From: Azospirillum sp051124815
Lineage (GTDB): Bacteria > Pseudomonadota > Alphaproteobacteria > Azospirillales > Azospirillaceae
DNA: 64,000 nt
NCBI RefSeq assembly: GCF_051124815.1
Contig: NZ_CP118492.1
Coordinates: 186,001 to 250,000 of the forward strand
Direction: 5' to 3'
In this document: piece after piece, positions 26,857-36,100 of the stretch
Layout: each line of letters opens with the position of its first letter
Numbering within the stretch: the stretch's first letter is position 1
Position numbers and translations under genes: made by a program
The notes under the pieces: generated by a model
The model's database searches: none
What the model was told of the DNA's origin: nothing
Seen by the model: only the letters and a program-made list of their open reading frames with translations

Positions 26857-29800
26857 GGCGCACCGCCCAATTCGGCCGTCCCGTCGCCTGCCAGCAGGCC
26901 GGCCATGAAGGCGAGGTCGTCCGCCTCGTCCCGGCTGCCGCGGGAGTCGATCACGGTGGCCATGGCGCGGACGGTCGGGGCGCGGAACAGCTCGGCCAGC
27001 GGCAGGTCGAGCCCGAAGGCGCCGCGGATGCGCGTCTGCAGCCGGACCAGCCGCAGGGAATGCCCGCCCAGCCGGAAGAAATCGTCGGCGACACCGAGCC
27101 CCGGCCGTTCCAGCACCTCCTCCCACAGCGCGGCCAGCCGCGCCTCGGTGTCGGTGGCCGGCGGCTCGAACCCGGTGGAGCCCGCCGGTGCGTCTGGCAG
27201 CGGCAGCGCCTTGCGGTCGATCTTGCCGTTGGCGTTCAGCGGCAGCCGGTCCAGCACGACGCAGACCGACGGCAGCATGTAGGCGGGCAGGTGGGCGGCG
27301 AGATGGGCGTGCAGATCCGGCGGCTCGGTCCCGTCGGCCGTCACCAGATAGGCGCAGAGCAGCGCATCGCCGGCGGCCGGCATATGGGCGGCGACCACGG
27401 ACTGGCGCACCTGCGGGTGGCTGTCGAGCGCCGCTTCCACCTCCGCCGCCTCGATGCGGAAGCCGCGGATCTTCATCTGATGGTCGCTGCGGCCCAGGAA
27501 CTCGATGGCCCCGTCGGTGCGCCGCCGGGCGCGGTCGCCGGTGCGATAGATGCGGCTGCCGGCACCGGCGCCGGGTGCGCCGTCCTCGGGGAACGGGTTC
27601 GGCAGGAAAGAGGCCGCGGTCAGGCCCGGTTGTCCGCCATAGCCGCGCGCCAGCCCCAGCCCACCGATCCACAAATCGCCGGCCACGCCGCTTGGTACCG
27701 GTTCCAGCCGGCTGTCCAGGATGTAAAGCCGGTTGTTGGCGACGGCATGGCCGATGGGAACCGTGCCGTCGCCATCCCCGGCCCGCTCCACCGGCCAGGC
27801 GGCGGACCAGACGGTGGTCTCGGTGGGACCATAGACGTTCAGCAGCCGCACGCCGCGCGCCAGCAGGCGACGGGCCAGCCCGGCACCCAGCGCCTCGCCG
27901 CCGCACACCGCGCGCAGGCCCGGCCATGATTGCTCGGTGGCGTCCAGCAGCATGCGCCAGGTTGCCGGCGTCGCCTGCAGGACGGTGACGCCGTGGCGTT
28001 CGATCAGCCCGGCGAGCGCTTGCGGATCATGGGCCTGCTCGCGCGTGGCGAGGATGACGCGGGCACCGGCGACCAGCGGCAGGAACAGCTCCATCCCGGC
28101 GATGTCGAAGCCCAGCGTCGTCACCGCCAGCAGCCGGTCGTCGGCGGCGAGGCCGATCTGCGCCTGCATGGCGTAGAGGAAGCTGGCGAAGGCCTGCCGG
28201 TCGATCTGCACGCCCTTCGGCACGCCGGTCGATCCCGAGGTGTAGAGCGTGTAGCCGAGCTGGCGCGGATGCACCGGGCGGCCGAGATTGCCGTCCGCCA
28301 ACTCCTCGTATCCGGCGGCGAACTCCGCCAGCGGCGCGTCGATCACCAGCACCGGCCGGGCATGGGCCAGGATGTGGGCATTGCGCGCCGCCGGCTGGTC
28401 GGGATCGAGCGGCAGATAGGCGCCGCCCGCTTTCTGGATCGCCAGCAGCGCGACCGGAAGGTCGACTCCGCGCGGCAGCCCCACCGCCACCAGACTGTCG
28501 GCACCGACCCCATGGGCGGCGAGCCAGCGGGCGAGCCGGTTGGCCCGCGCATTCAGCGCGCGGAAGGTCAGCGCCGTTTCACCGCAGACCAGGGCGACGC
28601 AGTCCGGCAGATCGGCGGCGGTGCGCTCCACCATCGCCACGAGGTCCTCCGCCGGATCCTGCGCCAGGGCGGTGTCGTTCCAGCGCGTCAGCTCCTCCGC
28701 CCGCGCCGCCGGCGCCATCAGCGGCAGGTCGGCCAGTTCCGCCTCCGGATCGGTCAGCATTCCGGCCAGCAGGGTGCGGAAGCCGTCGGCAAGACGCTCG
28801 GCCGTCGCGGCATCGAACAGGTCGGTGGCATAGTCGATCGCACAGGCCGCCCCCGCCTCACCCACCGCCACATCAAGCGCCAAATCCAGCTTGGCGGTGG
28901 TCTCCGGCACCGGGAGCGCAGTCACGGTCAGCCCCGGCAACCGCAAAGTAGCGGGGGCATCCATCCGCAGGTTCAGCAGGGTCTGGAACAGCGGGGTCCG
29001 GCTGCCGTCCCGCACCGGATCGAGCCGTTCCAGCAGGCGCTCGATGGGGGCCGCCCCGTCGCTCAGCGCCGCCAGCGCCTCGCCGCGCAGCCGCCGGCAG
29101 AGGGCGCGGCCGGTCAGGCCGGGCGTCAGGCGGGCCCGGAAGACCTGGGTCTCGACGAAGAAGCCGACCAGCGGTTCCAAATCCTCGTCGTTCCGTCCGG
29201 CGTCCGGCACGCCGACGGCGAAATCATCCTGCCCGGACCAGCGGCCGAGCAGCGCTTGCCATGCCGCCAGCAGCGGAATGAAGGGCGTGCAGGATTCCGC
29301 CCGCGCCAGGGCGCGCAGGGCCGAAACCGTCTCTGCCGGCAGGGCGAACTCGACCCGCGCCCCGGCGCTGCCGCGAAGGCTCGGGCGCGGCCGGTCTGTG
29401 GGCAGTTCCAGGGCCGGGATGCCGGTGCCGAGCCGTTCGACGGCCCGCTCGACCGCGCGTTCGATGCGCGCCTGCGCCGCCTCGCCGCGCTGCGCCCGCG
29501 CATGATCGGCATATTGCAGGGCCAGCGGCGGCAGCAGTGCAGCCGGTTCGACTTCCGAATCGGCCAGGGCTGCGACATAGGCGGTCATCAGGTCGCGCGC
29601 CAGGATCGGGTTGGACGGGCCGTCCGACAGGACGTGGTGCATCGCCAGCAGCAGCACCGCCGCACCGCCGGCCAGCGGCAGCAGCGTCGCGCGGATCGGC
29701 GGGCCGGCGGACAGGTCGAATGGCCGCTGAGTCTCCTCGCGGATGCGCTCCTCCAGCGCAGCGTCGTCGGGCTGGGCGGCTTTCCGCGTCAGGCGGAGGG

Positions 29801-30053
29801 TCGGACGGGGCAGCACGACCTGTTGCGGCGCCCCGTCCCGCTCCTCGAACCGCGTCCGCAGGATGGCGTGCCTCCAGGCCAGCGCTTCCAGCGCCCGCTC
29901 CAGAGCCGCGGCGTCCAGCGCTCCGTCCAGCCGGAAGGCGCGCGTCAGGTTGTAAGCGGCATCCGTCGGGTTCAGGCGGTTGAGCAGCCACAGGCGCTCC
30001 TGCGCCAGCGACAGCGGCGCTGCCTGATCTATGAGATTAATAGTGATTTGCAT
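26853..30053 (-). CDS. Single-module NRPS, C-A-PCP, glycine-like specificity
   Basis: A 1,066-residue synthetase. The condensation domain (about 1-430) has an intact HHVLSDG near residue 139. The adenylation domain (about 450-960) has YTSGSTGVPKG near residue 603. The carrier domain has GGHSL near residue 998, and a short tail follows; there is no thioesterase. My pocket reading is D-I-M-Q-V-G-V-V-W, close to the glycine consensus DILQLGLIW as I remember it. I chose ATG at 30053, which has AGGTGGG eight bases upstream, over a GTG at 30065. It is encoded away from the other modules, so its position in the peptide is not fixed by colinearity. Confidence 0.9.
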   Translation of the reverse strand: MQITINLIDQAAPLSLAQERLWLLNRLNPTDAAYNLTRAFRLDGALDAAALERALEALAWRHAILRTRFEERDGAPQQVVLPRPTLRLTRKAAQPDDAALEERIREETQRPFDLSAGPPIRATLLPLAGGAAVLLLAMHHVLSDGPSNPILARDLMTAYVAALADSEVEPAALLPPLALQYADHARAQRGEAAQARIERAVERAVERLGTGIPALELPTDRPRPSLRGSAGARVEFALPAETVSALRALARAESCTPFIPLLAAWQALLGRWSGQDDFAVGVPDAGRNDEDLEPLVGFFVETQVFRARLTPGLTGRALCRRLRGEALAALSDGAAPIERLLERLDPVRDGSRTPLFQTLLNLRMDAPATLRLPGLTVTALPVPETTAKLDLALDVAVGEAGAACAIDYATDLFDAATAERLADGFRTLLAGMLTDPEAELADLPLMAPAARAEELTRWNDTALAQDPAEDLVAMVERTAADLPDCVALVCGETALTFRALNARANRLARWLAAHGVGADSLVAVGLPRGVDLPVALLAIQKAGGAYLPLDPDQPAARNAHILAHARPVLVIDAPLAEFAAGYEELADGNLGRPVHPRQLGYTLYTSGSTGVPKGVQIDRQAFASFLYAMQAQIGLAADDRLLAVTTLGFDIAGMELFLPLVAGARVILATREQAHDPQALAGLIERHGVTVLQATPATWRMLLDATEQSWPGLRAVCGGEALGAGLARRLLARGVRLLNVYGPTETTVWSAAWPVERAGDGDGTVPIGHAVANNRLYILDSRLEPVPSGVAGDLWIGGLGLARGYGGQPGLTAASFLPNPFPEDGAPGAGAGSRIYRTGDRARRRTDGAIEFLGRSDHQMKIRGFRIEAAEVEAALDSHPQVRQSVVAAHMPAAGDALLCAYLVTADGTEPPDLHAHLAAHLPAYMLPSVCVVLDRLPLNANGKIDRKALPLPDAPAGSTGFEPPATDTEARLAALWEEVLERPGLGVADDFFRLGGHSLRLVRLQTRIRGAFGLDLPLAELFRAPTVRAMATVIDSRGSRDEADDLAFMAGLLAGDGTAELGGAP

Positions 30054-30065
30054 GATTAGGCCCAC

Positions 30066-31514
30066 CTATTCCGCCGCAAGGCTGGTGGAGGCCGCGCCGG
30101 CCGCCCGGTCGGCCAGTGCGGCCCGCAAGGCTGTCCGGAAACGGTCGGCGATCTCGTCGATCTCGGCGGCGCTGACGATCAGCGGCGGCAGAAACCGCAC
30201 CACGGCGCCATGGCGCCCGCCCAGCTCCAGGATCAAGCCCTGTTCCAGGCAGCGGCGTTGCAGCGACCGGGCCAGTTCGCCGTCGGCCGGACGGGCACCC
30301 AGCCGCAGGGGCGGCCGGCGCTCGTCCACGATCTCGACGCCGATCATCAGGCCCGGCCCGCGCACGTCGCCCAGGCAGGGATGGTCGGCCTGGATCGCCC
30401 GCAGATGGCCGGTCAGCCGCGCGCCCATGGCGGCGGCATGCTCGTCCAGGCGGTCGGAGCGGATCCGGTGCAGGGTCGCCGACCCCGCCGCCATCGCCAG
30501 CTGGTTGCCGCGGAATGTGCCGGCATGGGCGCCCGGTGCCCAGCAGTCGAGACCGGCGTTGTAGACCACCACCGACAGCGGCAGGCTGCCGCCGATCGCC
30601 TTGGACAGCACCAGGATGTCGGGCTCGATCCCCGCATGCTCGAAGGCGAACAGCCGGCCGGTGCGGCCGAGTCCGGTCTGCACCTCGTCGATGATCAGCG
30701 GGACGCCATGGGCGCGGGTCAGCCGCCGCAGCCCCTGCAGCCAGCGCACCGGCGCCGGCACCACGCCGCCTTCGCCCTGCACCACCTCCACCACCACGGC
30801 CGCGGGCGTCACGACGCCCGATTCCGGATCGCTCAGAAGTTGCTCGATCATCGACAGGCCGGCATCCACCCCGGCCTCGCCGCCAAGCCCGAAGGGGCAG
30901 CGGTAGTCGTAGGGATAGGGCAGCATGTGGGCGTCGCCGGTTCCGCCGCCCAGTGGCCGTTTCGGCCCCAGATTGCCCATGATCGCCAGCGTGCCTTGGG
31001 TCATGCCGTGGTAGCCGCCGGAGAAGCCGACGATGGTGCGCCGCCCGGTGGCGGTGCGGGCCAGCTTCATCGCCGCCTCGATCCCGTCTGCGCCGGTGGG
31101 GCCGCAGAACTGAATCCGGGCATCGCGGGCGAAGGCCGGCGGCAGGGCCGCGAACAGATCCTCGACGAACCGGTCCTTGACCGGGGTGGTCAGGTCCAGC
31201 GTGTGCAACGGCAATCCGCTGTCGAGCGTCGCGCGCAGCGCCGCCACCACATCCGGATGATTGTGTCCCAGCGCCAGTGTGCCGGCACCGGCAAGGCAGT
31301 CGATGAAAAGCTGCCCGGCACTGTCGCGCAGATAGATGCCACGCCCTTCGGTGAGCACGAGCGGGATGCGCCGCGGATAGGAGCGCGCGTTGGACTCGCG
31401 CGCTTCCTGACGGCGAAGCATCGGATCGTCGCCGAGGCGGATCGCCGGCTGGGCACGGAAGCCGTCCAGGCCGAACGGCGCTGCGATGGTGGGCGCCGTG
31501 ATGGTCGCGGTCAT
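30066..31514 (-). CDS. Class III aminotransferase, L-2,4-diaminobutyrate:2-oxoglutarate type (PvdH-like)
   Basis: A 482-residue PLP enzyme. Features are RESNARSYPRRIPLVLTEGRG at the N-terminus, ALGHNHPDV, FCGPTGADGIEAAMKLAR, GFSGGYHGMTQGTLAIMGN, the acidic IIDEVQTGLGRTG and the lysine motif LVLSKAIGGSLPLSVV. This matches diaminobutyrate aminotransferases, which make Dab from aspartate semialdehyde. An adenylation domain with a Dab-like pocket is encoded in the facing operon, so the supply role is consistent. The ATG at 31514 was chosen over a longer in-frame extension that runs into mbtH. Confidence 0.92.
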   Translation of the reverse strand: MTATITAPTIAAPFGLDGFRAQPAIRLGDDPMLRRQEARESNARSYPRRIPLVLTEGRGIYLRDSAGQLFIDCLAGAGTLALGHNHPDVVAALRATLDSGLPLHTLDLTTPVKDRFVEDLFAALPPAFARDARIQFCGPTGADGIEAAMKLARTATGRRTIVGFSGGYHGMTQGTLAIMGNLGPKRPLGGGTGDAHMLPYPYDYRCPFGLGGEAGVDAGLSMIEQLLSDPESGVVTPAAVVVEVVQGEGGVVPAPVRWLQGLRRLTRAHGVPLIIDEVQTGLGRTGRLFAFEHAGIEPDILVLSKAIGGSLPLSVVVYNAGLDCWAPGAHAGTFRGNQLAMAAGSATLHRIRSDRLDEHAAAMGARLTGHLRAIQADHPCLGDVRGPGLMIGVEIVDERRPPLRLGARPADGELARSLQRRCLEQGLILELGGRHGAVVRFLPPLIVSAAEIDEIADRFRTALRAALADRAAGAASTSLAAE

Positions 31515-31558
31515 GGGCACATCTCCCTCGGCGGGAAAACGGGATCGGGCACGGCCGG

Positions 31559-31768
31559 TCAGGCCGCATCGCCCAGGGCGCGGCGCAGGCTGAGCGGACG
31601 CATGTCGGTCCACACCCGCTCGATGTGGGCAAGGCAGTCCTCCTTGGGACCGCTGACGCCGACCGTGCGCCAACCGGCCGGAACCGGCTTGTGGTCGGGC
31701 CAGATCGAGTACTGCTCCTCGTCGTTCACCACGACGTGAAATCGCGTGTCCGGGCTGTCCCAGCTCAT
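31559..31768 (-). CDS. MbtH family NRPS accessory protein
   Basis: A 69-residue protein with the complete MbtH pattern: FHVVVNDEEQYSIWP, PAGWRTVG, GPKEDCLAHIERVWTDMRP and SLRR. MbtH proteins bind adenylation domains and are needed for their folding or activity. It is the first gene of the leftward siderophore operon and faces the regulatory region with Fur-like sites. It is the only MbtH in the window, so it probably serves all NRPSs here. Confidence 0.96.
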   Translation of the reverse strand: MSWDSPDTRFHVVVNDEEQYSIWPDHKPVPAGWRTVGVSGPKEDCLAHIERVWTDMRPLSLRRALGDAA

Positions 31769-31857
31769 GCCGAAGCTCCTTCAGGTCAGGGCGCGGAAGG
31801 GATAATCGTGTTCGGGGAATGCGCGTTCGGAAGATCGCGTCCTGTCTTCCTGCATAA

Positions 31858-31872
31858 TGCGATTGATTCTCG
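31858..31872. promoter_or_regulatory. Weak Fur-like site on the mbtH side
   Basis: TGCGATTGATTCTCG matches 9 of 14 defined positions of the 7-1-7 Fur consensus TGATAATNATTATCA. It lies 90 bp from the mbtH start, a plausible operator position for the leftward operon. Confidence 0.4.
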
Positions 31873-31874
31873 TT

Positions 31875-31890
31875 TGCAAGTCGATTTGCA
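31875..31890. promoter_or_regulatory. TGCAA palindrome next to the Fur-like site
   Basis: TGCAAGTCGATTTGCA is a 16-bp inverted repeat with one mismatched pair, directly beside the weak Fur-like site. It could be part of an extended operator or a site for a different iron regulator. Confidence 0.4.
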
Positions 31891-32048
31891 GTACGCTAAC
31901 GTCCGTGCCGGCTGCAGGGCCCGGCGGGATTGCCCGCAAGATCTGTGTTGTTTGTCCGACCTCTGCGCCAAAGCCGTCCCAAGCACGGCGTAAAACCCGC
32001 TGCGATTGCTGCCCCACCTGCCGGCAGGAGCAACGCTCTGTCCCACTA

Positions 32049-32063
32049 TGAGAACGATTCTCA
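32049..32063. promoter_or_regulatory. Fur-like box upstream of the rightward operon
   Basis: TGAGAACGATTCTCA is a 6-3-6 perfect inverted repeat and matches 11 of 14 defined positions of the 7-1-7 Fur consensus. It lies 58 bp upstream of the hydroxylase ATG, consistent with repression of the rightward operon by iron. Confidence 0.6.
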
Positions 32064-32121
32064 CTCGCAGTAAAGACGTTTCTGTCTCGACCTGCCCGCA
32101 ATTGGACGGACCGATCACCCC

Positions 32122-33153
32122 ATGGACCAACGCATTTTCGATCCAAGCCCGGCCGCAAGCCCTGAAACGCTGGCCGTGCAGCCGCTGCTTCCCGGCGCCG
32201 ATCTGCCGCTGCTGGTGACGCCGAAGGACGGCGCGCTGGACGACGGTGGATGGCGGAATTTGCTGCCGGACATCCGCGCAGTGGTGCGCGACCGGCTGCC
32301 GGTTGCCGGGGGGCTGCTGTTCCGCGGTTTCGGGCTGCTTGGCGACGCCCCCTTCCGCGCCTTCGCCGAGAGCTTCGGCCGGCCGCTGCTCGATTATGAT
32401 TTCGGCTCCACCCCGCGCTCCGCGGTGGACAAGGGCGTCTACACCTCCACCGAATATCCGGCCCACCAGACGATCCCGCTGCACAACGAGCAGGCCTATA
32501 CCCTGCAGTGGCCGCAGACGATCTGGTTCCACTGCGTGACCGCCGCCGCCACCGGCGGGGCGACGCCGATCGCCGACAGCCGGCTGGTCGCCCGGCGCAT
32601 CGACCCGGCGATCCGCGCCCGCTTCGCCGCCAAGCGCCTGATGTATGTGCGCAATTACGGGAACGGCCTCGACCTGCCCTGGCAGCGCGCCTTCAACACC
32701 GACAATCCGGCGGAGGTCGAGCGTTTCTGCCGCGCCAATGCCATCACCTGGGAGTGGACCGAGGACGGTGAACTGCGCACCCGCCAGATCTGCCAGGCGG
32801 TGGCCCGCCATCCGGTGACCGGCGAGGAGGTCTGGTTCAATCAGGCCCATCTGTTCCACGTCTCCAACCTGCCACCCGCGGTGCGCGACAGCCTGCTGGC
32901 GGTGGTGGAGGACGAGTCCGAGCTTCCCCGCCATGTCTTCTACGGCGACGGCACGCCCATCGAGGCCGAGGCGCTGGACCATATCCGCGCCGTTCTGGAC
33001 GACTGCACCCGCAGTTTCCCCTGGCAGGAGGGGGACGTGATGATGCTCGACAACATGTTGGCGGCCCATGGGCGGGAGCCCTTCACAGGCAGGCGCAAGG
33101 TCGTGGTCGCCATGGCCGACCCGGTGCGCTCCCCCGACCTTCCCGCCGCCTGA
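32122..33153 (+). CDS. SyrP/TauD-like Fe(II)/2-oxoglutarate hydroxylase, probable aspartate beta-hydroxylase
   Basis: A 343-residue standalone dioxygenase of the SyrP group. The facial triad is visible as IPLHNEQAY (His and Glu) and the distal His in MMLDNMLAAHGREPF, with a following Arg-rich strand (RKVVVAM) for 2-oxoglutarate. SyrP-type enzymes hydroxylate the beta carbon of carrier-bound aspartate. The next genes contain two Asp-type adenylation domains. The gene leads the rightward operon behind the Fur-like box and ends 10 bp before the large NRPS. A similar hydroxylase is fused to that NRPS, so the two probably act on different Asp residues. Confidence 0.9.
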   Translation: MDQRIFDPSPAASPETLAVQPLLPGADLPLLVTPKDGALDDGGWRNLLPDIRAVVRDRLPVAGGLLFRGFGLLGDAPFRAFAESFGRPLLDYDFGSTPRSAVDKGVYTSTEYPAHQTIPLHNEQAYTLQWPQTIWFHCVTAAATGGATPIADSRLVARRIDPAIRARFAAKRLMYVRNYGNGLDLPWQRAFNTDNPAEVERFCRANAITWEWTEDGELRTRQICQAVARHPVTGEEVWFNQAHLFHVSNLPPAVRDSLLAVVEDESELPRHVFYGDGTPIEAEALDHIRAVLDDCTRSFPWQEGDVMMLDNMLAAHGREPFTGRRKVVVAMADPVRSPDLPAA

Positions 33154-33163
33154 GGACCCGGCC

Positions 33164-36100
33164 ATGGACAGCATGACGATCATGCCCGCCGCGGTTCCGG
33201 CCGCGATTCCCGCCGGCGAGGAACAGCGCGCCCTGTGGACCGCCTGGCGTCTGGCGCCGGAGGATCCGGCCTACAACATGACCTATGCGGTGGAACTGGC
33301 GCCCGGCATCGACCCGCAGCGGCTGGCCGACGCCTTCGCCCAGGTCATCGCCGGGCACGAGGCGCTGTCCAGCCATTACCGCGAAGATGCCGACGGACGC
33401 CTCGTCATGGAACGGCGGCCCGGTTTCGTCGCCGATGTCGCCGTCCACACTGCCGAGGCGATGACGGACGCCGAGCGCCTGCGCTGGCTCGAACGGGAAG
33501 CCGACCTGCCGCTGCCGCTCGACCGAGCCGTCGCCTGCCGTGTGCGGCTGCTGGCGGAGCCGGACGGGCCGGTGCATCTGCTGGTCGTCCTGCACCACAT
33601 CGCCGGCGATTACCTGTCCTTCGAGATCCTGTGCGAACAGGCCTTCACCGCCTACGAGGCACCGTCCGCCGCCGGTTTCGAGGCAGGCGGTCGCTACTTC
33701 GACTGGCTGGAACGGCAGCGAGCGCTGCAATCCGGCCCCGAAGCCGCGCGGCTGGACGCCTTCTGGCGCGGACTTGTGACGGACGCGACACCGCCGCCGG
33801 AGCTGCCGATTGACCGCATCGACCGTCCGGGCCCGCCGAATGAGACCGACCTTCGGCTCGATGCCGCCACAACGGCGCGCGTGCGCGCGGCGGCCGATAA
33901 GGCCGGCGTGGGAGTCTTCCCGCTGCTGACCACAGTCTTCCAGATCTTCCTGCATCGCTGGAGTGGCCAGGACCGCTTCACGATCGGAACGCCGGTGTCG
34001 GGACGGCAAGGCGCTGCCGACCGCGCGATGATCGGCTACACGCTGAACGCCTTGCCCTGGCCCGCCGACCTGTCCGGCAACCCCAGCGTCGCCGACCTCG
34101 CGCGCACCGCACAGCGGACGTTGAAGGCGCTGCTGCGCCACCGCCGCCTGCCGCTCGCCCGCATCACGGCGCTGACCGGCGACACCGGGCCGCTGTTCCG
34201 CCACATGACCACCTATGTCCCGGTGGGCGAGCGCGCCGCTGTCAACCGCGCCGTCCGGCGGGAGCTGTTCGCCCAGCAACGCGGCGCGGCGAACGAACTG
34301 AACCTGCGCTGGGTGGACGACGGCGAGCGGCTGACCGGCCAATGGCGCGCCGACCCGTCGGTGTTCGCACCGGAGACCTCCGCCCGCATGCGGCGCGGCT
34401 TCCTCGCGCTGCTCGACCGCGCACTTGCCGATCCCAACGCTCCCATCGCCGCCCTGGAGGCGGTCGCCGACGATGCCGACCGTTCGCTGCGCCGGGGACC
34501 AGCCGCCGGTGCGCCGCCCCCTGCCCTTGCGCTTTTCGAGGCCGCTGTCGCGCGTCATCCCGGCCGCGCGGCGGTGGAGGACGGCGACCGGACCCTGACC
34601 TACGCCGACCTCGACGCCGCGGCCGGCCTGCTGGCGGGGCGGCTGGCCGAATCCGGTGTGCGGCCGGGTGACCGCGTCGGACTGTGGCTGCCGCGCAGCG
34701 CAGTGCTGGCCGTCGGCATGATCGCCGCGTGGAAGGCGGGGGCGGCCTATCTCTGCCTGGACCCGGCGCTGCCCGACGCGCGCCTCGCTTTCCTGGCGAC
34801 GGACAGCGGCGCGCGCGTCGTCGTGGGTCATGGCGCTGCGCCCAGCTGGCTCGGCGGGGCGGCATGGCTGGAGTTGGACGGTCGGTCGGACGAATCCGCC
34901 CCCACCGTCATCGTCCCGGCCAGCCCCGACCTGCCGGCCTACCTGATCTACACCTCCGGCTCCACCGGCACGCCCAAGGGGGTGGTGGTCACCCAGGGGA
35001 ACCTTGCCCAGTATGCCCAGGGCGTGCTGGCGGCAATGGAGTTGCCGGAGGAGGCCACCCTTGCCACGCTGGCTTCGGTAACCGCCGACCTCGGCTACAC
35101 CGCGTGGTTCGGGGCGCTGCTCGGCGGGCGCACCTTGCGGGTGATCGCGCCGGCGCTGGCCGACGACCCCGATGCGCTGGCCCGCCACTTCGCCGAACGG
35201 CCGGTCGACGCGCTGAAGATCGTGCCCTCGCACCTCGCCGCGCTGATGGCGGTGGCCGATCCGGCCCGGCTGCTGCCGCGCCGCTGCCTCGTCCTCGGCG
35301 GCGAGGCGCTGGAGGGCCGCTTCGTCGCCCGCCTCCGGGCGCTCGCCCCTGGATGCCAGATTCTGAACCATTATGGTCCGACCGAGACCACCGTCGGCTG
35401 CCTGACCGCCCCCGCCCCCCAAGACACCGGCGGTCCGGTTCCCATCGGTGCCCCGCTGGCCGGCGTGCATGCCGCGGTGCTGGACCGACACGGCGACCCG
35501 GTGCCCCTTGGCGTCGTCGGCGAACTCGCCATCGGCGGCAGCGGTGTCGCCGCCGGCTATCTCGGCCGGCCGGCGTTGACCGCGGAGCGCTTCGTGCCCG
35601 ACCCGTGGCGCAGCGGCGGCCGGCTGTACCGCACCGGCGACCGCGTACGCCTCGCCGCCGCCGGCCTCTTGGAGTTCCTTGGCCGCGCCGACGATCAGGT
35701 GAAGATCCGCGGCTTCCGCGTCGAACTGGGCGAGGTCGAATCCTGGCTGCGCCGCCAGCCCGGCGTGGTGGAGGCGGCGGTCCTCGCCCGTCCGGTGACC
35801 TCTGGCGGCGGGTCCGGCTTGCGCCTGACGGCCTTCGTCGCCCCGGCGACGCTCGACGGCGACGCCCTGCGAAGCGCCATGACCGCCGCCCTGCCGGACG
35901 CGATGGTGCCATCGGCACTGCATGTCCTGCCGGCGCTGCCCCGCCTGCCGAACGGCAAGATCGACCGCAAGTCGCTGCCGGACGACGAAACCGCCGCTCC
36001 GCCTGCCCCGTCGGCCGGCCGCCCCCTGACGGATGCCGAGCGGACGCTCGCCGCCATCTGGGCGGAGGTGCTGGGACGCCCGTCGGTCGGGGTCGAGGAA

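Larger units (their letters stand above)
31769..32121. promoter_or_regulatory. Divergent siderophore control region
   Basis: This 353-bp gap separates the mbtH-led leftward operon from the hydroxylase-NRPS rightward operon. It contains two Fur-like sites, one near each operon, and a separate TGCAA palindrome; these are listed individually. I found no credible gene in it. Iron-dependent repression of both operons from here is the natural reading, though no site was tested against a weight matrix. Confidence 0.6.

Noticed and set aside
31769..32121. Short open frames inside the siderophore control region
   Set aside because: No family similarity, no good ribosome-binding sites, and they would cover the Fur-like operators.
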